Shown here piece by piece: positions 9,101-17,417 of a stretch of 64,000 nt of DNA. The stretch spans positions 372,001-436,000 of the forward strand of contig CAWHBO010000003.1 of assembly GCA_963827735.1 (NCBI GenBank), read 5' to 3'. The first letter of the stretch is position 1, and each line of letters starts with the position of its first letter. Source of the stretch: CAWHBO01 sp963827735. Its GTDB lineage: Bacteria; Patescibacteriota; Patescibacteriia; Patescibacteriales; UBA12075. Made by a program: the position numbers and the translations under genes. Under the pieces are notes generated by a model. The model was not told where the DNA came from. It worked only from the letters and a program-made list of their open reading frames with translations, and ran no database searches.

Positions 9101-10903
9101 CTAAACCTTAATCACAACCGGCAAAACCATCGGCCGGCGTTTGGTCTGCGAGAACAAGTACTGCCCGATCTCGTTGCGGATCTTATTCTTGATGTAATCA
9201 TCATCGGCCGGAGTTTTGGAATCATGGTCCTTGACGATCTTCTTGGCTTTCATCCTGGTGTTTTCAATCAATTCGCGGTTCTCTTTCATGTACACAAACC
9301 CGCGCGAAATGATATCCGGGTTGCCGATCGGCTCTCCGGTTTTTGCGTCAATGGTGGCAATCACCACGATCATGCCGTCATCAGCCATCACGCGCCTGTC
9401 GCGCAGTACGATGTTGGATACGTCCCCGACCCCGAGTCCGTCAACCATGACATAATCCGTGGTTACTCGGTCTTTCGTCAAAACGCCTTTTGCTTCCCTG
9501 CCTTGCTCAGAGAATTCAACAATCTGGCCATTGTCCGCGACAAAGATATTCTGTTCCGGAATCCCCACTTGCGCCGCCAAATCAGCATGCGCCTGAAGCA
9601 TATAGTGGCTGCCTTCAATCGGCATAAAGTATTTCGGCTTCATCAGCCTCATCATCAGCTTAAGATCCTCCTGCTTGGCATGGCCGCCGGCATGAACATC
9701 CATCATTTGATAATGGATGACCCGTCCGCCCTGTCTGACAACCATATCCTGCAGATTCTGAATACTTCTTTCATTGCCCGGAATCACTGATGATGAAAAA
9801 ATGACCGTATCGCCTTTTTTTATGCTTACGCTCTTGTGCTCGCCGTTAACGACTCTGACCAGAAAAGCGTTGCTTTCGCCTTGGGCTCCGGTTCCAAGAA
9901 TTATGACCTTCTTGTCCGGCATGCGTTCCAGCTCTGCGTCTTCCATGATGATGTGCGGATTAAAGCTAAGGTAGCCGATCTCATGCGCGATCTCAACGTT
10001 GTTGTTCATGCTTCTGCCTTGCAGGTTTATCCTTCTTCCGTGTTTTTTCGCCAAATCAAAAATCTTCTGGACGCGGGAAAGCTGAGAAGCGAACGTGCCG
10101 ATGATGATCCGGCCTTCAATCTTATCAAACAACTTGTCAATTTCGTCCCCGATTGAAGACTCTGAAACTTGATAACCGGGATGGGTAGAGTCGGTGGAAT
10201 CGGACATCATGAGCAGAACGCCGTCGCCACCGAGCCGCGCGATGCGGTTGATATCGGCAGGCTTATCGTTAACCGGCGAATAATCAATCTTAAAATCTCC
10301 CGTATGCACAATCTCCCCGAGCGGCGTATTGACGATTACTCCGAAAGAATCCGGTACTGAATGATTAACGCGCAAGAATTCCACATTAAAAGATTTGCCG
10401 AGCCTGATCTTGGAGCTATCGTTGATCTCCGTGATGGCCAATTTCGGGCACTTGTTGAACTCTTCGCAGCGCTTGCGCACCAGTCCGGCGGTCAGCTTCC
10501 CCATATACATCGGCGGGTTCCCAAGCTTTCCCATGATATGCGGAATTGCCCCGATATGATCCATATGTCCGTGGGTGATGATCACGCCCTTGATCCAATC
10601 AACCTTGTCTTCCAGGTATGAGATGTTCGGGATGATATAGTCTATGCCCGGCATATCTTCTTCCGGAAACATCAGCCCCATATCAATGATGATGATCTCT
10701 TTGTTATATTCAAGAACTGTCATGTTTCTTCCGACTTCTTCCAACCCTCCCAGCACAAAAACTTTTAGCTTGTCCATGGCATAGGCTTTTTTCGCGTCTA
10801 CCTTCTGGATGGGATGGCTGACTCTCGTGACGTGAGGCGATGAATGCCCCGCGGCGCTTCTGGCGGCTTGCGGCCTTTGCGCCGGCTTAAATTTTTTTAT
10901 CAT
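9101..10903 (-). CDS. rnj: Ribonuclease J
   Basis: A metallo-beta-lactamase/beta-CASP ribonuclease of 600 residues that degrades and matures RNA by endonuclease and 5'-3' exonuclease action. ITHGHMDHIGAIPH near residue 108 is the HxHxDH zinc motif, HTGDFKIDYSP supplies further metal ligands, and SDSTDSTHPG and the HAGGHAKQED segment match the beta-CASP part. The N-terminal extension of about 45 residues is rich in Ala, Arg and His, as in many actinobacterial and Patescibacteria homologues. It is transcribed toward the GalT-like gene, and a tRNA-Leu lies upstream on the same strand. Confidence 0.93.
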   Translation of the reverse strand: MIKKFKPAQRPQAARSAAGHSSPHVTRVSHPIQKVDAKKAYAMDKLKVFVLGGLEEVGRNMTVLEYNKEIIIIDMGLMFPEEDMPGIDYIIPNISYLEDKVDWIKGVIITHGHMDHIGAIPHIMGKLGNPPMYMGKLTAGLVRKRCEEFNKCPKLAITEINDSSKIRLGKSFNVEFLRVNHSVPDSFGVIVNTPLGEIVHTGDFKIDYSPVNDKPADINRIARLGGDGVLLMMSDSTDSTHPGYQVSESSIGDEIDKLFDKIEGRIIIGTFASQLSRVQKIFDLAKKHGRRINLQGRSMNNNVEIAHEIGYLSFNPHIIMEDAELERMPDKKVIILGTGAQGESNAFLVRVVNGEHKSVSIKKGDTVIFSSSVIPGNERSIQNLQDMVVRQGGRVIHYQMMDVHAGGHAKQEDLKLMMRLMKPKYFMPIEGSHYMLQAHADLAAQVGIPEQNIFVADNGQIVEFSEQGREAKGVLTKDRVTTDYVMVDGLGVGDVSNIVLRDRRVMADDGMIVVIATIDAKTGEPIGNPDIISRGFVYMKENRELIENTRMKAKKIVKDHDSKTPADDDYIKNKIRNEIGQYLFSQTKRRPMVLPVVIKV

Positions 10904-11009
10904 TTTCTTTTTTTATTCAAACAGGACAAAAATATTTCAAATACTTTCTGACGACTGTTTACGAATTAATTAATTATTTATTATTTCTTGGCTTTGAAGA
11001 AAAAATATG

Positions 11010-11091
11010 TGCCGATGGCGGGACTTGAACCCGCATGAGTTGCCTCACAGCGACCTGAACGCTGCGTGTCTGCCAATTTCACCACATCGGC
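11010..11091 (-). tRNA. tRNA-Leu (anticodon CAG)
   Basis: The minus strand folds as a class II tRNA. The acceptor arm is GCCGATG / CATCGGC with A as discriminator. The anticodon stem CAGCG / CGCTG carries loop TTCAGGT, giving CAG. A variable arm and a T-arm (GCGGGTTCAAGTCCCGC) follow. CCA is not encoded. Confidence 0.95.
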
Positions 11092-11164
11092 CCCTTGATA
11101 TCTGCTTACCAATTGGATGAATAAAAAATTAATTTTTAATTCTTAATTCTTAATTTTTAATTGT

Positions 11165-13123
11165 CTAAAATATAACCCTCTTCCCCGTCCTCAAATACCA
11201 CTCGCTGATGTTTGAAAATCTATTCTTGGGAAGCAAAATGTCGCTAACGCTAAAGCCTTTCAATTTATTGCTTTGGACATACGTATAAACCGGAGAATAC
11301 ATGAAAATGGCCGGCTCTTCTTCGGCAATAATCTCTTGAAATTTGCCGTATAGCTCTTGGCGCTTTGCTTGATCGGAAATCACCCTGGCATCTTCCAGAA
11401 TCTGATCAACTTCTTTGTTGGAAAAATTGGAAAGATTGAAGCCGTTTTCTCCGGTCTGAGACGAATGCCAAAAAGCATACGGATCAGGATCAGACCCCAC
11501 CACCTCCCCGTAGAACAAAGCATCAAAATTGCGCTGTTTTATATCGCTCTGAATTTCAGACAGCGGCAAAGCTTGCGCGTCCACCTTGATGCCGATTTCT
11601 TCCCAGAATTTTTTTACCTGAGTGATAATCTCAAAATTTTCATTCCGATCAACGGTTTTCAAATCAATGATAAAGAACTTTCCGTCTTTCTTGCGCCATT
11701 GGCCGGCCCCCATCGCCAATGTCTCTTCCGCCTTCGCTTTTATCGCCTCATCTTTGGAGGCCAAATCAGAAACTGCGGCGTCCACTTGCTCGGCGCTTAT
11801 TTCTTCAAGTTTCCAGTCTACGCTTTCCAATTTTTTGATGGCATCTTCTCTGCTATAATCATATTTTTTGATATCGCTTTTATACGCGAAGCTGTTGGAC
11901 AAGATCGGTCCGTAAACCGAGTAAGCGTTTCCAAAAAGGGTTTCGCTGATAACGGCATTTTTATCAATGGCCAGCGCCAGCGCCTGCCTGACCGACTTAT
12001 CAGCTAACGACGGGTTCCTTTTTTGATTTAGGAATATCAAAGTTAATTGCGGCAAATATAATTTTTGAAAATTAAAACTGTTTGGCGTAAGAATCTGCGC
12101 CTTGAAAGCTTGCGGCAAATAACTTATGCCATTCACATCCTGGCTGTTGAGAGCTCCGATTGCCTCCTCAAAACTGGAAAAGAATTTGAATCGCAAATTG
12201 AGCAACGGCTTTTTTCCGTAATAGTCGTCATTCGCAGTCAAAGCATATTCTTTTATTTTTCCGGATTTATCCTTGGACAAACCAACCGGTTTAAACGGTC
12301 CGGAACCGATGGGTTTCAGATTCAATTCCGCCAGCTGTGCTGATTCCGCCGGTATTTCCGACCAGACATGCGCAGGCATGATGCCAAAAGATAAAAGATC
12401 CAAAAAAGCGGCATAAGGCTCCGGCAGAATGAACTGGAATCTGAAGTTGTCCTGCTTCTCGGCCCCAACGCCAAGAAAACTTTGCCGAAGATTTGACTTA
12501 TACTGGCTGTCCAAAATGGCGTTGAATGTAAAAATGATATCATCCGCTGTCACAGGCAGTCCGTCATGCCATTTGGCGTTCTCAATGATTTTAAATGAAT
12601 ATGTTTTCCCGTCTAAAGACAGCTCATAAGACTCAATCAGATCTTTTTCCAAAAGACCGCTGGGGCCGGTCTTAAACAATGAAGAATAAACCAAGCTGGC
12701 AATGTCGTTGTCCGCGTCATTTATGCCGGAGTACAGGGGATTTATATATTTTGGCGCGCCGATCAACGCTTCTGAATATTCCCCTCCTTTTACCGGCACA
12801 ATTTGCAGATGATTAAAATAAAAATTTGTCCCCCAGGTTAAGACGCTGATGATGATCACGAAAATGCTTACCCTGAGAATGACAAGCTCTCTCCGACTTA
12901 AGAACTTATTTATATATTTCAATTGTCTTAAATTCGGGATACGCGACTTTGAGAGCGAGAGAACCAATCTCTCATCCAAATTAAACTGTTCTTTCCCGTA
13001 AACCTCTTTTTTGTTATCTTTGGCAAAAAACTTTAAAATTAGGACAAGTTTATGGAATGTCGCTTTGATAATCCTAAAAAAAACATTGGTTGATTTTAAA
13101 ATTGTCTTCTTGATTGAGTCCAT
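11165..13123 (-). CDS. Membrane-anchored peptide/solute-binding protein (ABC transporter family 5)
   Basis: A 652-residue protein. The first 80 or so residues are basic and probably cytoplasmic, one membrane helix follows near 82-105, and the rest is an extracellular SBP_bac_5-type oligopeptide-binding fold. Typical motifs include INPLYSGINDADNDIASLVYSSL, LSLDGKTYSFKI with WHDGLPVTADDIIFTFNAI, and VRQALALAIDKNAVI. The usual lipoprotein signal is absent and is replaced by this long anchored N-terminus. No permease or ATPase genes are adjacent, so its transporter partner is not shown here. It is the last gene of the infC-rpmI-rplT-secG direction, separated from secG by a 143-base gap. Confidence 0.82.
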   Translation of the reverse strand: MDSIKKTILKSTNVFFRIIKATFHKLVLILKFFAKDNKKEVYGKEQFNLDERLVLSLSKSRIPNLRQLKYINKFLSRRELVILRVSIFVIIISVLTWGTNFYFNHLQIVPVKGGEYSEALIGAPKYINPLYSGINDADNDIASLVYSSLFKTGPSGLLEKDLIESYELSLDGKTYSFKIIENAKWHDGLPVTADDIIFTFNAILDSQYKSNLRQSFLGVGAEKQDNFRFQFILPEPYAAFLDLLSFGIMPAHVWSEIPAESAQLAELNLKPIGSGPFKPVGLSKDKSGKIKEYALTANDDYYGKKPLLNLRFKFFSSFEEAIGALNSQDVNGISYLPQAFKAQILTPNSFNFQKLYLPQLTLIFLNQKRNPSLADKSVRQALALAIDKNAVISETLFGNAYSVYGPILSNSFAYKSDIKKYDYSREDAIKKLESVDWKLEEISAEQVDAAVSDLASKDEAIKAKAEETLAMGAGQWRKKDGKFFIIDLKTVDRNENFEIITQVKKFWEEIGIKVDAQALPLSEIQSDIKQRNFDALFYGEVVGSDPDPYAFWHSSQTGENGFNLSNFSNKEVDQILEDARVISDQAKRQELYGKFQEIIAEEEPAIFMYSPVYTYVQSNKLKGFSVSDILLPKNRFSNISEWYLRTGKRVIF

Positions 13124-13266
13124 TGATTAATTTAAAATTTTTATTCAATGCCACGAATTAAAATACCAAAATACGGTCAAACGCGCCGGGTTATAACATT
13201 GAAATTATTGCAAATTTTAATATATAAGAAGAGTGGAGACAATACAAAATACAAAGTAAATGGGTG

Positions 13267-13479
13267 CTATAAGATTATAATAGCTAAAGAAACAAGAAAA
13301 AATAACACTGCAAGCACGATGGTGGCAACAAACAACTTTTTCTCAATTCCTCTCTTAGCCATATACACATTGCTCGCTCCGCCAAAAATGCCGGAGAGCC
13401 CGCCGCCCCTGTTTTGCAACAAAATAAATGTGGCCAAGGATACGGCAACTATGATTTGAAGTATTCTTAAAAAATTCAT
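13267..13479 (-). CDS. secG: Preprotein translocase subunit SecG
   Basis: A 70-residue protein with two membrane helices (about 5-22 and 48-69). The cytoplasmic loop LLQNRGGGLSGIFGGA is the family signature (usually LLQ-x-GKGGGLS-x-x-FGG). SecG joins SecY and SecE in the protein-export channel and assists SecA-driven secretion. The start lies one base from the rplT stop, so it is part of the infC-rpmI-rplT transcript. Confidence 0.9.
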   Translation of the reverse strand: MNFLRILQIIVAVSLATFILLQNRGGGLSGIFGGASNVYMAKRGIEKKLFVATIVLAVLFFLVSLAIIIL

Positions 13480-13480
13480 A

Positions 13481-13828
13481 TTATTTTTTGACTTCAGCGA
13501 TGATTTTGATTAGAACCTTTTTGTTGTTTACCGCCAAATCTGCCAAAATCTTTCTGTCCAGCTCAATCTTCATTTTTTTCAAGGCATCAATGAATCTGGA
13601 ATAGCTGATTTCATTTTCTCTGGCAAAAGCGCCGATTTTGATCTGCCACAAAGCGCGATTGGTCCTTTTCTTTTTTCTTCGGTCAACAAAAGCATGATGG
13701 CCGGCTTTGACCGCCGATTCATTGGCTTTTTTTATAAGATTCTTGTTTCCCCAGGTAAAACCTTTTACTTTCTTAAGTAAATTCTTTCTGGATTTAACAT
13801 GAGATGTTCCTCTTTTAACTCTTGGCAT
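13481..13828 (-). CDS. rplT: 50S ribosomal protein L20
   Basis: A 115-residue, highly basic protein of normal length. MPRVKRGTSHVKSRKNLLKK, the RRKKKRTNRALWQIKIGAFARENEISYSRFI core and a C-terminal region on the LNRKILADLAV theme are diagnostic. L20 binds 23S rRNA early in large-subunit assembly. It sits in the classical infC-rpmI-rplT order. Confidence 0.97.
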   Translation of the reverse strand: MPRVKRGTSHVKSRKNLLKKVKGFTWGNKNLIKKANESAVKAGHHAFVDRRKKKRTNRALWQIKIGAFARENEISYSRFIDALKKMKIELDRKILADLAVNNKKVLIKIIAEVKK

Positions 13829-13935
13829 ATGTATTCAGTTGATTAGTGATTAGTTAATTAGTGATTAGCAATCCAGAGAATGCAGAAAAAAAACTCCTTT
13901 CACCTAATTAACCAATAAACTAATTAACTAATTAA
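13829..13935. repeat. Intergenic gap with repeated GATTAG / TTAATTAG words
   Basis: Between rpmI and rplT the sequence has GTTGATTAGTGATTAG followed by TTAATTAGTGATTAG, and then CACCTAATTAACC and three TAATTAACT copies that are their inverse. The two halves can form an imperfect hairpin within the ribosomal-protein transcript. Confidence 0.6.
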
Positions 13936-14133
13936 CTAACAATAGGGCATTAATTTTTTAACGGTTTTTTCCATGGTCTTATCAAAATCAATGTCGCGTC
14001 TCTTGTTGCGTTTGGTCTTGCCGGTTTCGCGGGCGTTAAAATGATCCTGCCCGGCTTTTCTGACTTTGATTTTTTTGGTCTTGGTTATGGTAAATCTTTT
14101 AGCTGTCGCTTTATGCGTTTTTATCTTAGGCAT
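13936..14133 (-). CDS. rpmI: 50S ribosomal protein L35
   Basis: A 65-residue basic protein beginning MPKIKTHKATAKRFTITKTKKIKVRKAGQ, the standard L35 N-terminus. It is a small large-subunit protein bound to 23S rRNA. It lies between infC and rplT, as in most bacteria, with an unusually long 107-base gap to rplT that contains a palindromic repeat. Confidence 0.95.
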   Translation of the reverse strand: MPKIKTHKATAKRFTITKTKKIKVRKAGQDHFNARETGKTKRNKRRDIDFDKTMEKTVKKLMPYC

Positions 14134-14264
14134 ATACTTAGATTACGAATTCACAAATCTCTCACGAATTCACAAAAACTTATTTAATATTAATTTGTAT
14201 ATTTGTAAATATTTGTATTTTGTAATAATAAAAAACAGGCATTAATACCTGGAATAATCTAAAA

Positions 14265-14822
14265 TTATTCAACTTTATTAACCAGTACCATTATAAACCT
14301 TCCACCCTGTTTTGTCAAGTCTTGCTCATTGATCAGATTGATCCCTTCTTTTTTCTTTAATTCTTCAACAAATTGGGTGATAATTTCCACCGCTTTTTCC
14401 GGATGCGCTTTTTCTCTCCCCTTTAACACCAAGTCTATCTTAATTTTATGTCCTTTCTGAAAAAACTTAACTGCCTGATCCACTCTCAGCATAAAATCGT
14501 GTTCTGAAATGCGAACTGACAGTCTGATTTCTTTGGTATCAACTTTCTTTTGCAAAACTTTTTGCTTATGCGCTCTTTTTTCATTCTCATACTTAAATTG
14601 GCCAAAATCAATGATCTTGGCTACCGGCGGGTTGGCGGCCGGATTAACTTCCACCAAATCCATTCGTATATCCTGAGCTTGTTTGATGGCTAAATGTGTC
14701 GCCGTGGGTCCCTTTTGCTCTCCGTTTTCATCAATCAAAAAAACCTCAGGCACTCTGATTTGCGCATTAATCCTGAATTTTTTCTCTTCTTTCGGTTTTG
14801 CTTTCCGCCAAGTTCTTCGCAT
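14265..14822 (-). CDS. infC: Translation initiation factor IF-3
   Basis: A 185-residue protein with both IF-3 domains: the N-terminal domain RINAQIRVPEVFLIDENGEQKGP, a linker, and the C-terminal domain from about residue 95 (KEIRLSVRISEHDFMLRVDQAVKFFQKGHKIKI). IF-3 binds the 30S subunit, blocks premature subunit joining and checks the initiator codon. The start is a plain ATG, unlike the AUU of E. coli infC, so the classic start-codon autoregulation is not evident. It is the first gene of the infC-rpmI-rplT-secG set. Confidence 0.96.
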   Translation of the reverse strand: MRRTWRKAKPKEEKKFRINAQIRVPEVFLIDENGEQKGPTATHLAIKQAQDIRMDLVEVNPAANPPVAKIIDFGQFKYENEKRAHKQKVLQKKVDTKEIRLSVRISEHDFMLRVDQAVKFFQKGHKIKIDLVLKGREKAHPEKAVEIITQFVEELKKKEGINLINEQDLTKQGGRFIMVLVNKVE

Positions 14823-14840
14823 AATTATGATTAATCTAAA

Positions 14841-14868
14841 ATAATAAATACGAGCAGTGCCGTATCAA
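14841..14868 (-). promoter_or_regulatory. Candidate promoter for infC
   Basis: On the minus strand TTGATA, a 16-base spacer and TATTAT end 18 bases before the infC start codon. The match is by eye. Confidence 0.4.
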
Positions 14869-14896
14869 ATCTGTTAAAATATTACAATATTTCTCA

Positions 14897-14927
14897 AAAA
14901 AAATCAAGTCCGCCAAGCGGGCGGACT
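14897..14927 (-). terminator. Terminator behind tRNA-Gly
   Basis: On the minus strand AGTCCGCC and GGCGGACT form a perfect 8-bp stem around CGCTT. The stem is followed by TGATTTTTTTTG. It lies 19 bases past the tRNA-Gly 3' end and insulates it from infC. Confidence 0.8.
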
Positions 14928-14945
14928 ATCATTTGATAATACTTG

Positions 14946-15017
14946 AGCGGGTAACGGGAATTGAACCCGTCTATCTACCTTGGCAAGGTAGTGTAATAGC
15001 CTCTATACCATACCCGC
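14946..15017 (-). tRNA. tRNA-Gly (anticodon GCC)
   Basis: The minus strand gives acceptor GCGGGTA paired with TACCCGC, an anticodon stem CTACC / GGTAG with loop TTGCCAA (anticodon GCC), and T-arm ACGGGTTCAATTCCCGT. CCA is not encoded. It borders the beta-barrel/TrmB cassette. Confidence 0.95.
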
Positions 15018-15195
15018 AAAACATGAAATTAATCAAAAAAGTCAAGAAATCACTTCTTAACTCTTAAGATGATTATAAATTATATTTTTTTATTTGGCAA
15101 TATGCGCTTTTGAATATTTTTTAACATTAAAAAGAGAATCAATCCTTTTAGATCGATTCCAATTTATTTTATATAAATGTTTTTTGCCAGTATAT

Positions 15196-15227
15196 AAAAA
15201 CCCCGTTCATTTTAAGAACGGGGTTTT
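15196..15227 (-). terminator. Terminator of the beta-barrel gene
   Basis: CCCCGTTC and GAACGGGG form a perfect 8-bp stem with a 7-base loop, flanked by A and T tracts. It lies 19 bases downstream of the beta-barrel stop codon and could work in both directions. Confidence 0.88.
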
Positions 15228-15245
15228 CCGCAGTTACTATTTTTT

Positions 15246-15959
15246 TTACCAACTTAAGGTAATGCCGGACCAAAGTTTACTATCTGTTAATCCTCCTCTG
15301 CTGGTGCCGTTGCTCAAGCTATGGTTGTAGCAAATTTTAGGGGTAACGTAAATATTATTTCCCAAATCAAAGTTTCTGCTTAAACCAATTCCGATTTTTT
15401 CGATAGCTTTTGCCGGTTTCCCGCCTAAACCGTTATGTCCCAAAAGGTTTATATCAAAATTTATAACACCATATACTGGTTTTACACCGAGTATATAAAA
15501 TGTTCCACCCTGATAATCATCATCAACGAAGGTATAAGACCTTACATATAAATATGGATTTATCCCGCCTTTATGCGATAATGTTCCAGCTAGAGCATAA
15601 GAATCGTTATCTCCGATGTTAATGTCATAACAGGCAAAATAAATTGCCGAGAGGTTTAATGTGGTGTTGTTAATGGTAAATGTTTTACCAAGACCAAAAT
15701 TTATTTCATCGTCAGTGCCATTGTTCCACTCATCAAATAAACCGCCTGAAAACCAGGTATAAAGATAAAAACTTTTGTAACAAAGAGTAGCGCTTCCCTG
15801 CATGACTGGACCGTCACTTTTTTCAGCTCCGGATTTTCCAATATACTTGGAAAAGACACTAACCTCTCCAGTTATAATAACATCTTCCGCGGATGCTGTG
15901 TTGCAAATAAGTATCAGAAATAAAATTACAATAAATACAGATATTTTCGTTGGTTTCAT
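15246..15959 (-). CDS. Predicted secreted beta-barrel (porin-like) protein
   Basis: A 237-residue protein with a clear signal peptide: a charged start, the hydrophobic core ISVFIVILFLILICNT and a cleavage site ASA-ED near residue 24. The mature part alternates polar and aromatic/hydrophobic residues (for example SFYLYTWFSGGLF and YVTPKICYNHSLS) and ends in Trp, as outer-membrane beta-barrels often do. The PVMQGSATL...FYLYTWFSGGL segment resembles TorF/Gcw_chp-type putative porins, a by-eye resemblance only. The start has a strong ribosome-binding site (AGGGGGGAAAG). A barrel of this type is odd in a lineage thought to lack a conventional outer membrane. Confidence 0.6.
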   Translation of the reverse strand: MKPTKISVFIVILFLILICNTASAEDVIITGEVSVFSKYIGKSGAEKSDGPVMQGSATLCYKSFYLYTWFSGGLFDEWNNGTDDEINFGLGKTFTINNTTLNLSAIYFACYDINIGDNDSYALAGTLSHKGGINPYLYVRSYTFVDDDYQGGTFYILGVKPVYGVINFDINLLGHNGLGGKPAKAIEKIGIGLSRNFDLGNNIYVTPKICYNHSLSNGTSRGGLTDSKLWSGITLSW

Positions 15960-16075
15960 TTTTTCTTTCCCCCCTGATTTAAGTTTATAATGTTAAAGGT
16001 CAATTAATTATTTAATTATAATGTCAAGGCATTTTGGTAATAAGGCTCTTGCTTTTGTTTTTTTATCTTTTTCTA

Positions 16076-16402
16076 TTATCTTTTTCTCATGAAATATACA
16101 GCAACAAAAATTGCAGAGAATAATATTACTAATTTAACGATGTCGCCTTTAACAACATCTGAAAAACTATGCCAATTTATTATTATGGATAATATCAAGA
16201 ATAACGCAAAAATTCCCAATCGCCAAACGCATCTCTTCCTACAGTCATCACAATATAAATCTAGCGCATGATAATCTAATCCTTCTGATTCTAAGGCTTT
16301 GTTACGTTTTTTATGAAAATTACAAAATGAATCGGTAAAAAGCCAAAAAACTGTATATCCCGAAAAAATTATTCCTAACCAATGATCTGCTAAATAGTCC
16401 AT
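16076..16402 (-). CDS. Small three-helix membrane protein of unknown function
   Basis: A 108-residue protein not recognised. It has an N-terminal hydrophobic segment near residues 7-24, a cytoplasmic-looking loop with KKRNKALESEG and a Cys cluster (CDDCRKRC near 51-58), then two helices near 61-75 and 86-104. The start has a strong AAGGAG ribosome-binding site 6 bases upstream. It is divergent from the TrmB-like regulator and shares its promoter region, and the beta-barrel gene lies downstream on the same strand. The four-Cys cluster might bind a metal. Confidence 0.65.
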   Translation of the reverse strand: MDYLADHWLGIIFSGYTVFWLFTDSFCNFHKKRNKALESEGLDYHALDLYCDDCRKRCVWRLGIFALFLILSIIINWHSFSDVVKGDIVKLVILFSAIFVAVYFMRKR

Positions 16403-16475
16403 ACTATTCTCCTTTTTTGAATTGGTTTAATTTTCAATGTGCTCTTTAACTTAATAATCAAAAAATTAACTTAAT

Positions 16476-16529
16476 TTGACAGTTTACAATTATCTGATTA
16501 TAATGTCAATGTGTTGTCGAATATCGACA
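16476..16529. promoter_or_regulatory. Consensus symmetric promoter with a palindromic operator
   Basis: On the plus strand TTGACA (16476-16481), a 17-base spacer and TATAAT (16499-16504) match the sigma-70 consensus exactly. TGTCAA at 16504-16509 is the inverse of the -35, so the minus strand also carries TTGACA, 17 bases and TAAACT (16481-16486), pointing at the 108-residue membrane protein. TGTCGA-ATA-TCGACA at 16515-16529 is a perfect palindrome at the plus-strand start point, the right place for repressor binding. Confidence 0.8.
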
Positions 16530-16541
16530 TAATTTATAGAT

Positions 16542-17339
16542 ATGCTGGAAAACATCTTTAAAGAGCTTAATTTTAGCGAAAATACCATAAAAGTATATAA
16601 GCGTCTTTTGGAGTTGGGTGATGCTTCAGCCAGGCAATTGGCAGAAAATATCGGTATCCCCCGCCCCTCTGTTTATGACTACCTGAATGTTCTAACAGAA
16701 AACGGCCTTGTGGTTCAACAAAACGAAGATAACAAAAATATCTTTCGCGCAAACGATATCAGTGAGCTAAAACATCTGATAAAAGATAAAATTGAAGCCT
16801 TGGAAGTGGAAAGCAAAAATATTGAGAAATATATTCCGGCGAAACAAGAAAAAAATGTTGAACCGAAAATCAGACATTTTAAAGGCCGCGAACAAGTACA
16901 AAAAATTTTAAATGATTTGTCTTGGTATAAGAACACGGAAATCTTATCCATCTGGCCGATGAAAGAAATGCTCACTGTTCTCGGGGGCGAGTATTTGGAA
17001 AATTTCAATCGAAAAAGAATAAAAAATAATAATCCTTTAAAAATTGTTTGGCCAAAAGATAAAATTGTTGACATCAATGAATTTCCATTTCTCGGAATAA
17101 GCCCAAGGCATCTGCGCACTCTTCGAATTGCGCCCATGGACATGACTTGGAACATGGGACATTCAATATATGAAGATAAAGTGGCTTTCATTTCTTCTCA
17201 CAAAGAAACTTTCGGGTTTATTGTCCAAAGCAAAGATTTTGCCGAATTGATGAAAGCGCAATTTGAAGTCGTTTGGAACATTTCCAAGCCTTTTGATTAT
17301 ACGCCTCCGGAGAAAGACGCATTCCTGGACACGCTTTAA
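16542..17339 (+). CDS. TrmB-family transcriptional regulator
   Basis: A 265-residue protein. The N-terminal winged helix (residues 5-70: LNFSENTIKVYKRLLELGDASARQLAENIGIPRPSVYDYLNVLTENG) has the TrmB pattern, a coiled linker lies near 75-100, and the C-terminal part resembles the effector domain of TrmB-like regulators. TrmB proteins commonly control sugar uptake and metabolism, but the ligand here is unknown. The start has no Shine-Dalgarno sequence, and the transcript would begin about 30 bases upstream within the palindrome at 16515-16529, so autorepression is likely. It is divergent from the small membrane protein. Confidence 0.78.
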   Translation: MLENIFKELNFSENTIKVYKRLLELGDASARQLAENIGIPRPSVYDYLNVLTENGLVVQQNEDNKNIFRANDISELKHLIKDKIEALEVESKNIEKYIPAKQEKNVEPKIRHFKGREQVQKILNDLSWYKNTEILSIWPMKEMLTVLGGEYLENFNRKRIKNNNPLKIVWPKDKIVDINEFPFLGISPRHLRTLRIAPMDMTWNMGHSIYEDKVAFISSHKETFGFIVQSKDFAELMKAQFEVVWNISKPFDYTPPEKDAFLDTL

Positions 17340-17417
17340 ACTTTGCTATTTTTTCTTGTAAAATAAGATTTAATATGATGTAATGGATGTAAGAAACAGT
17401 CTAAAATCCAGAAAAAT

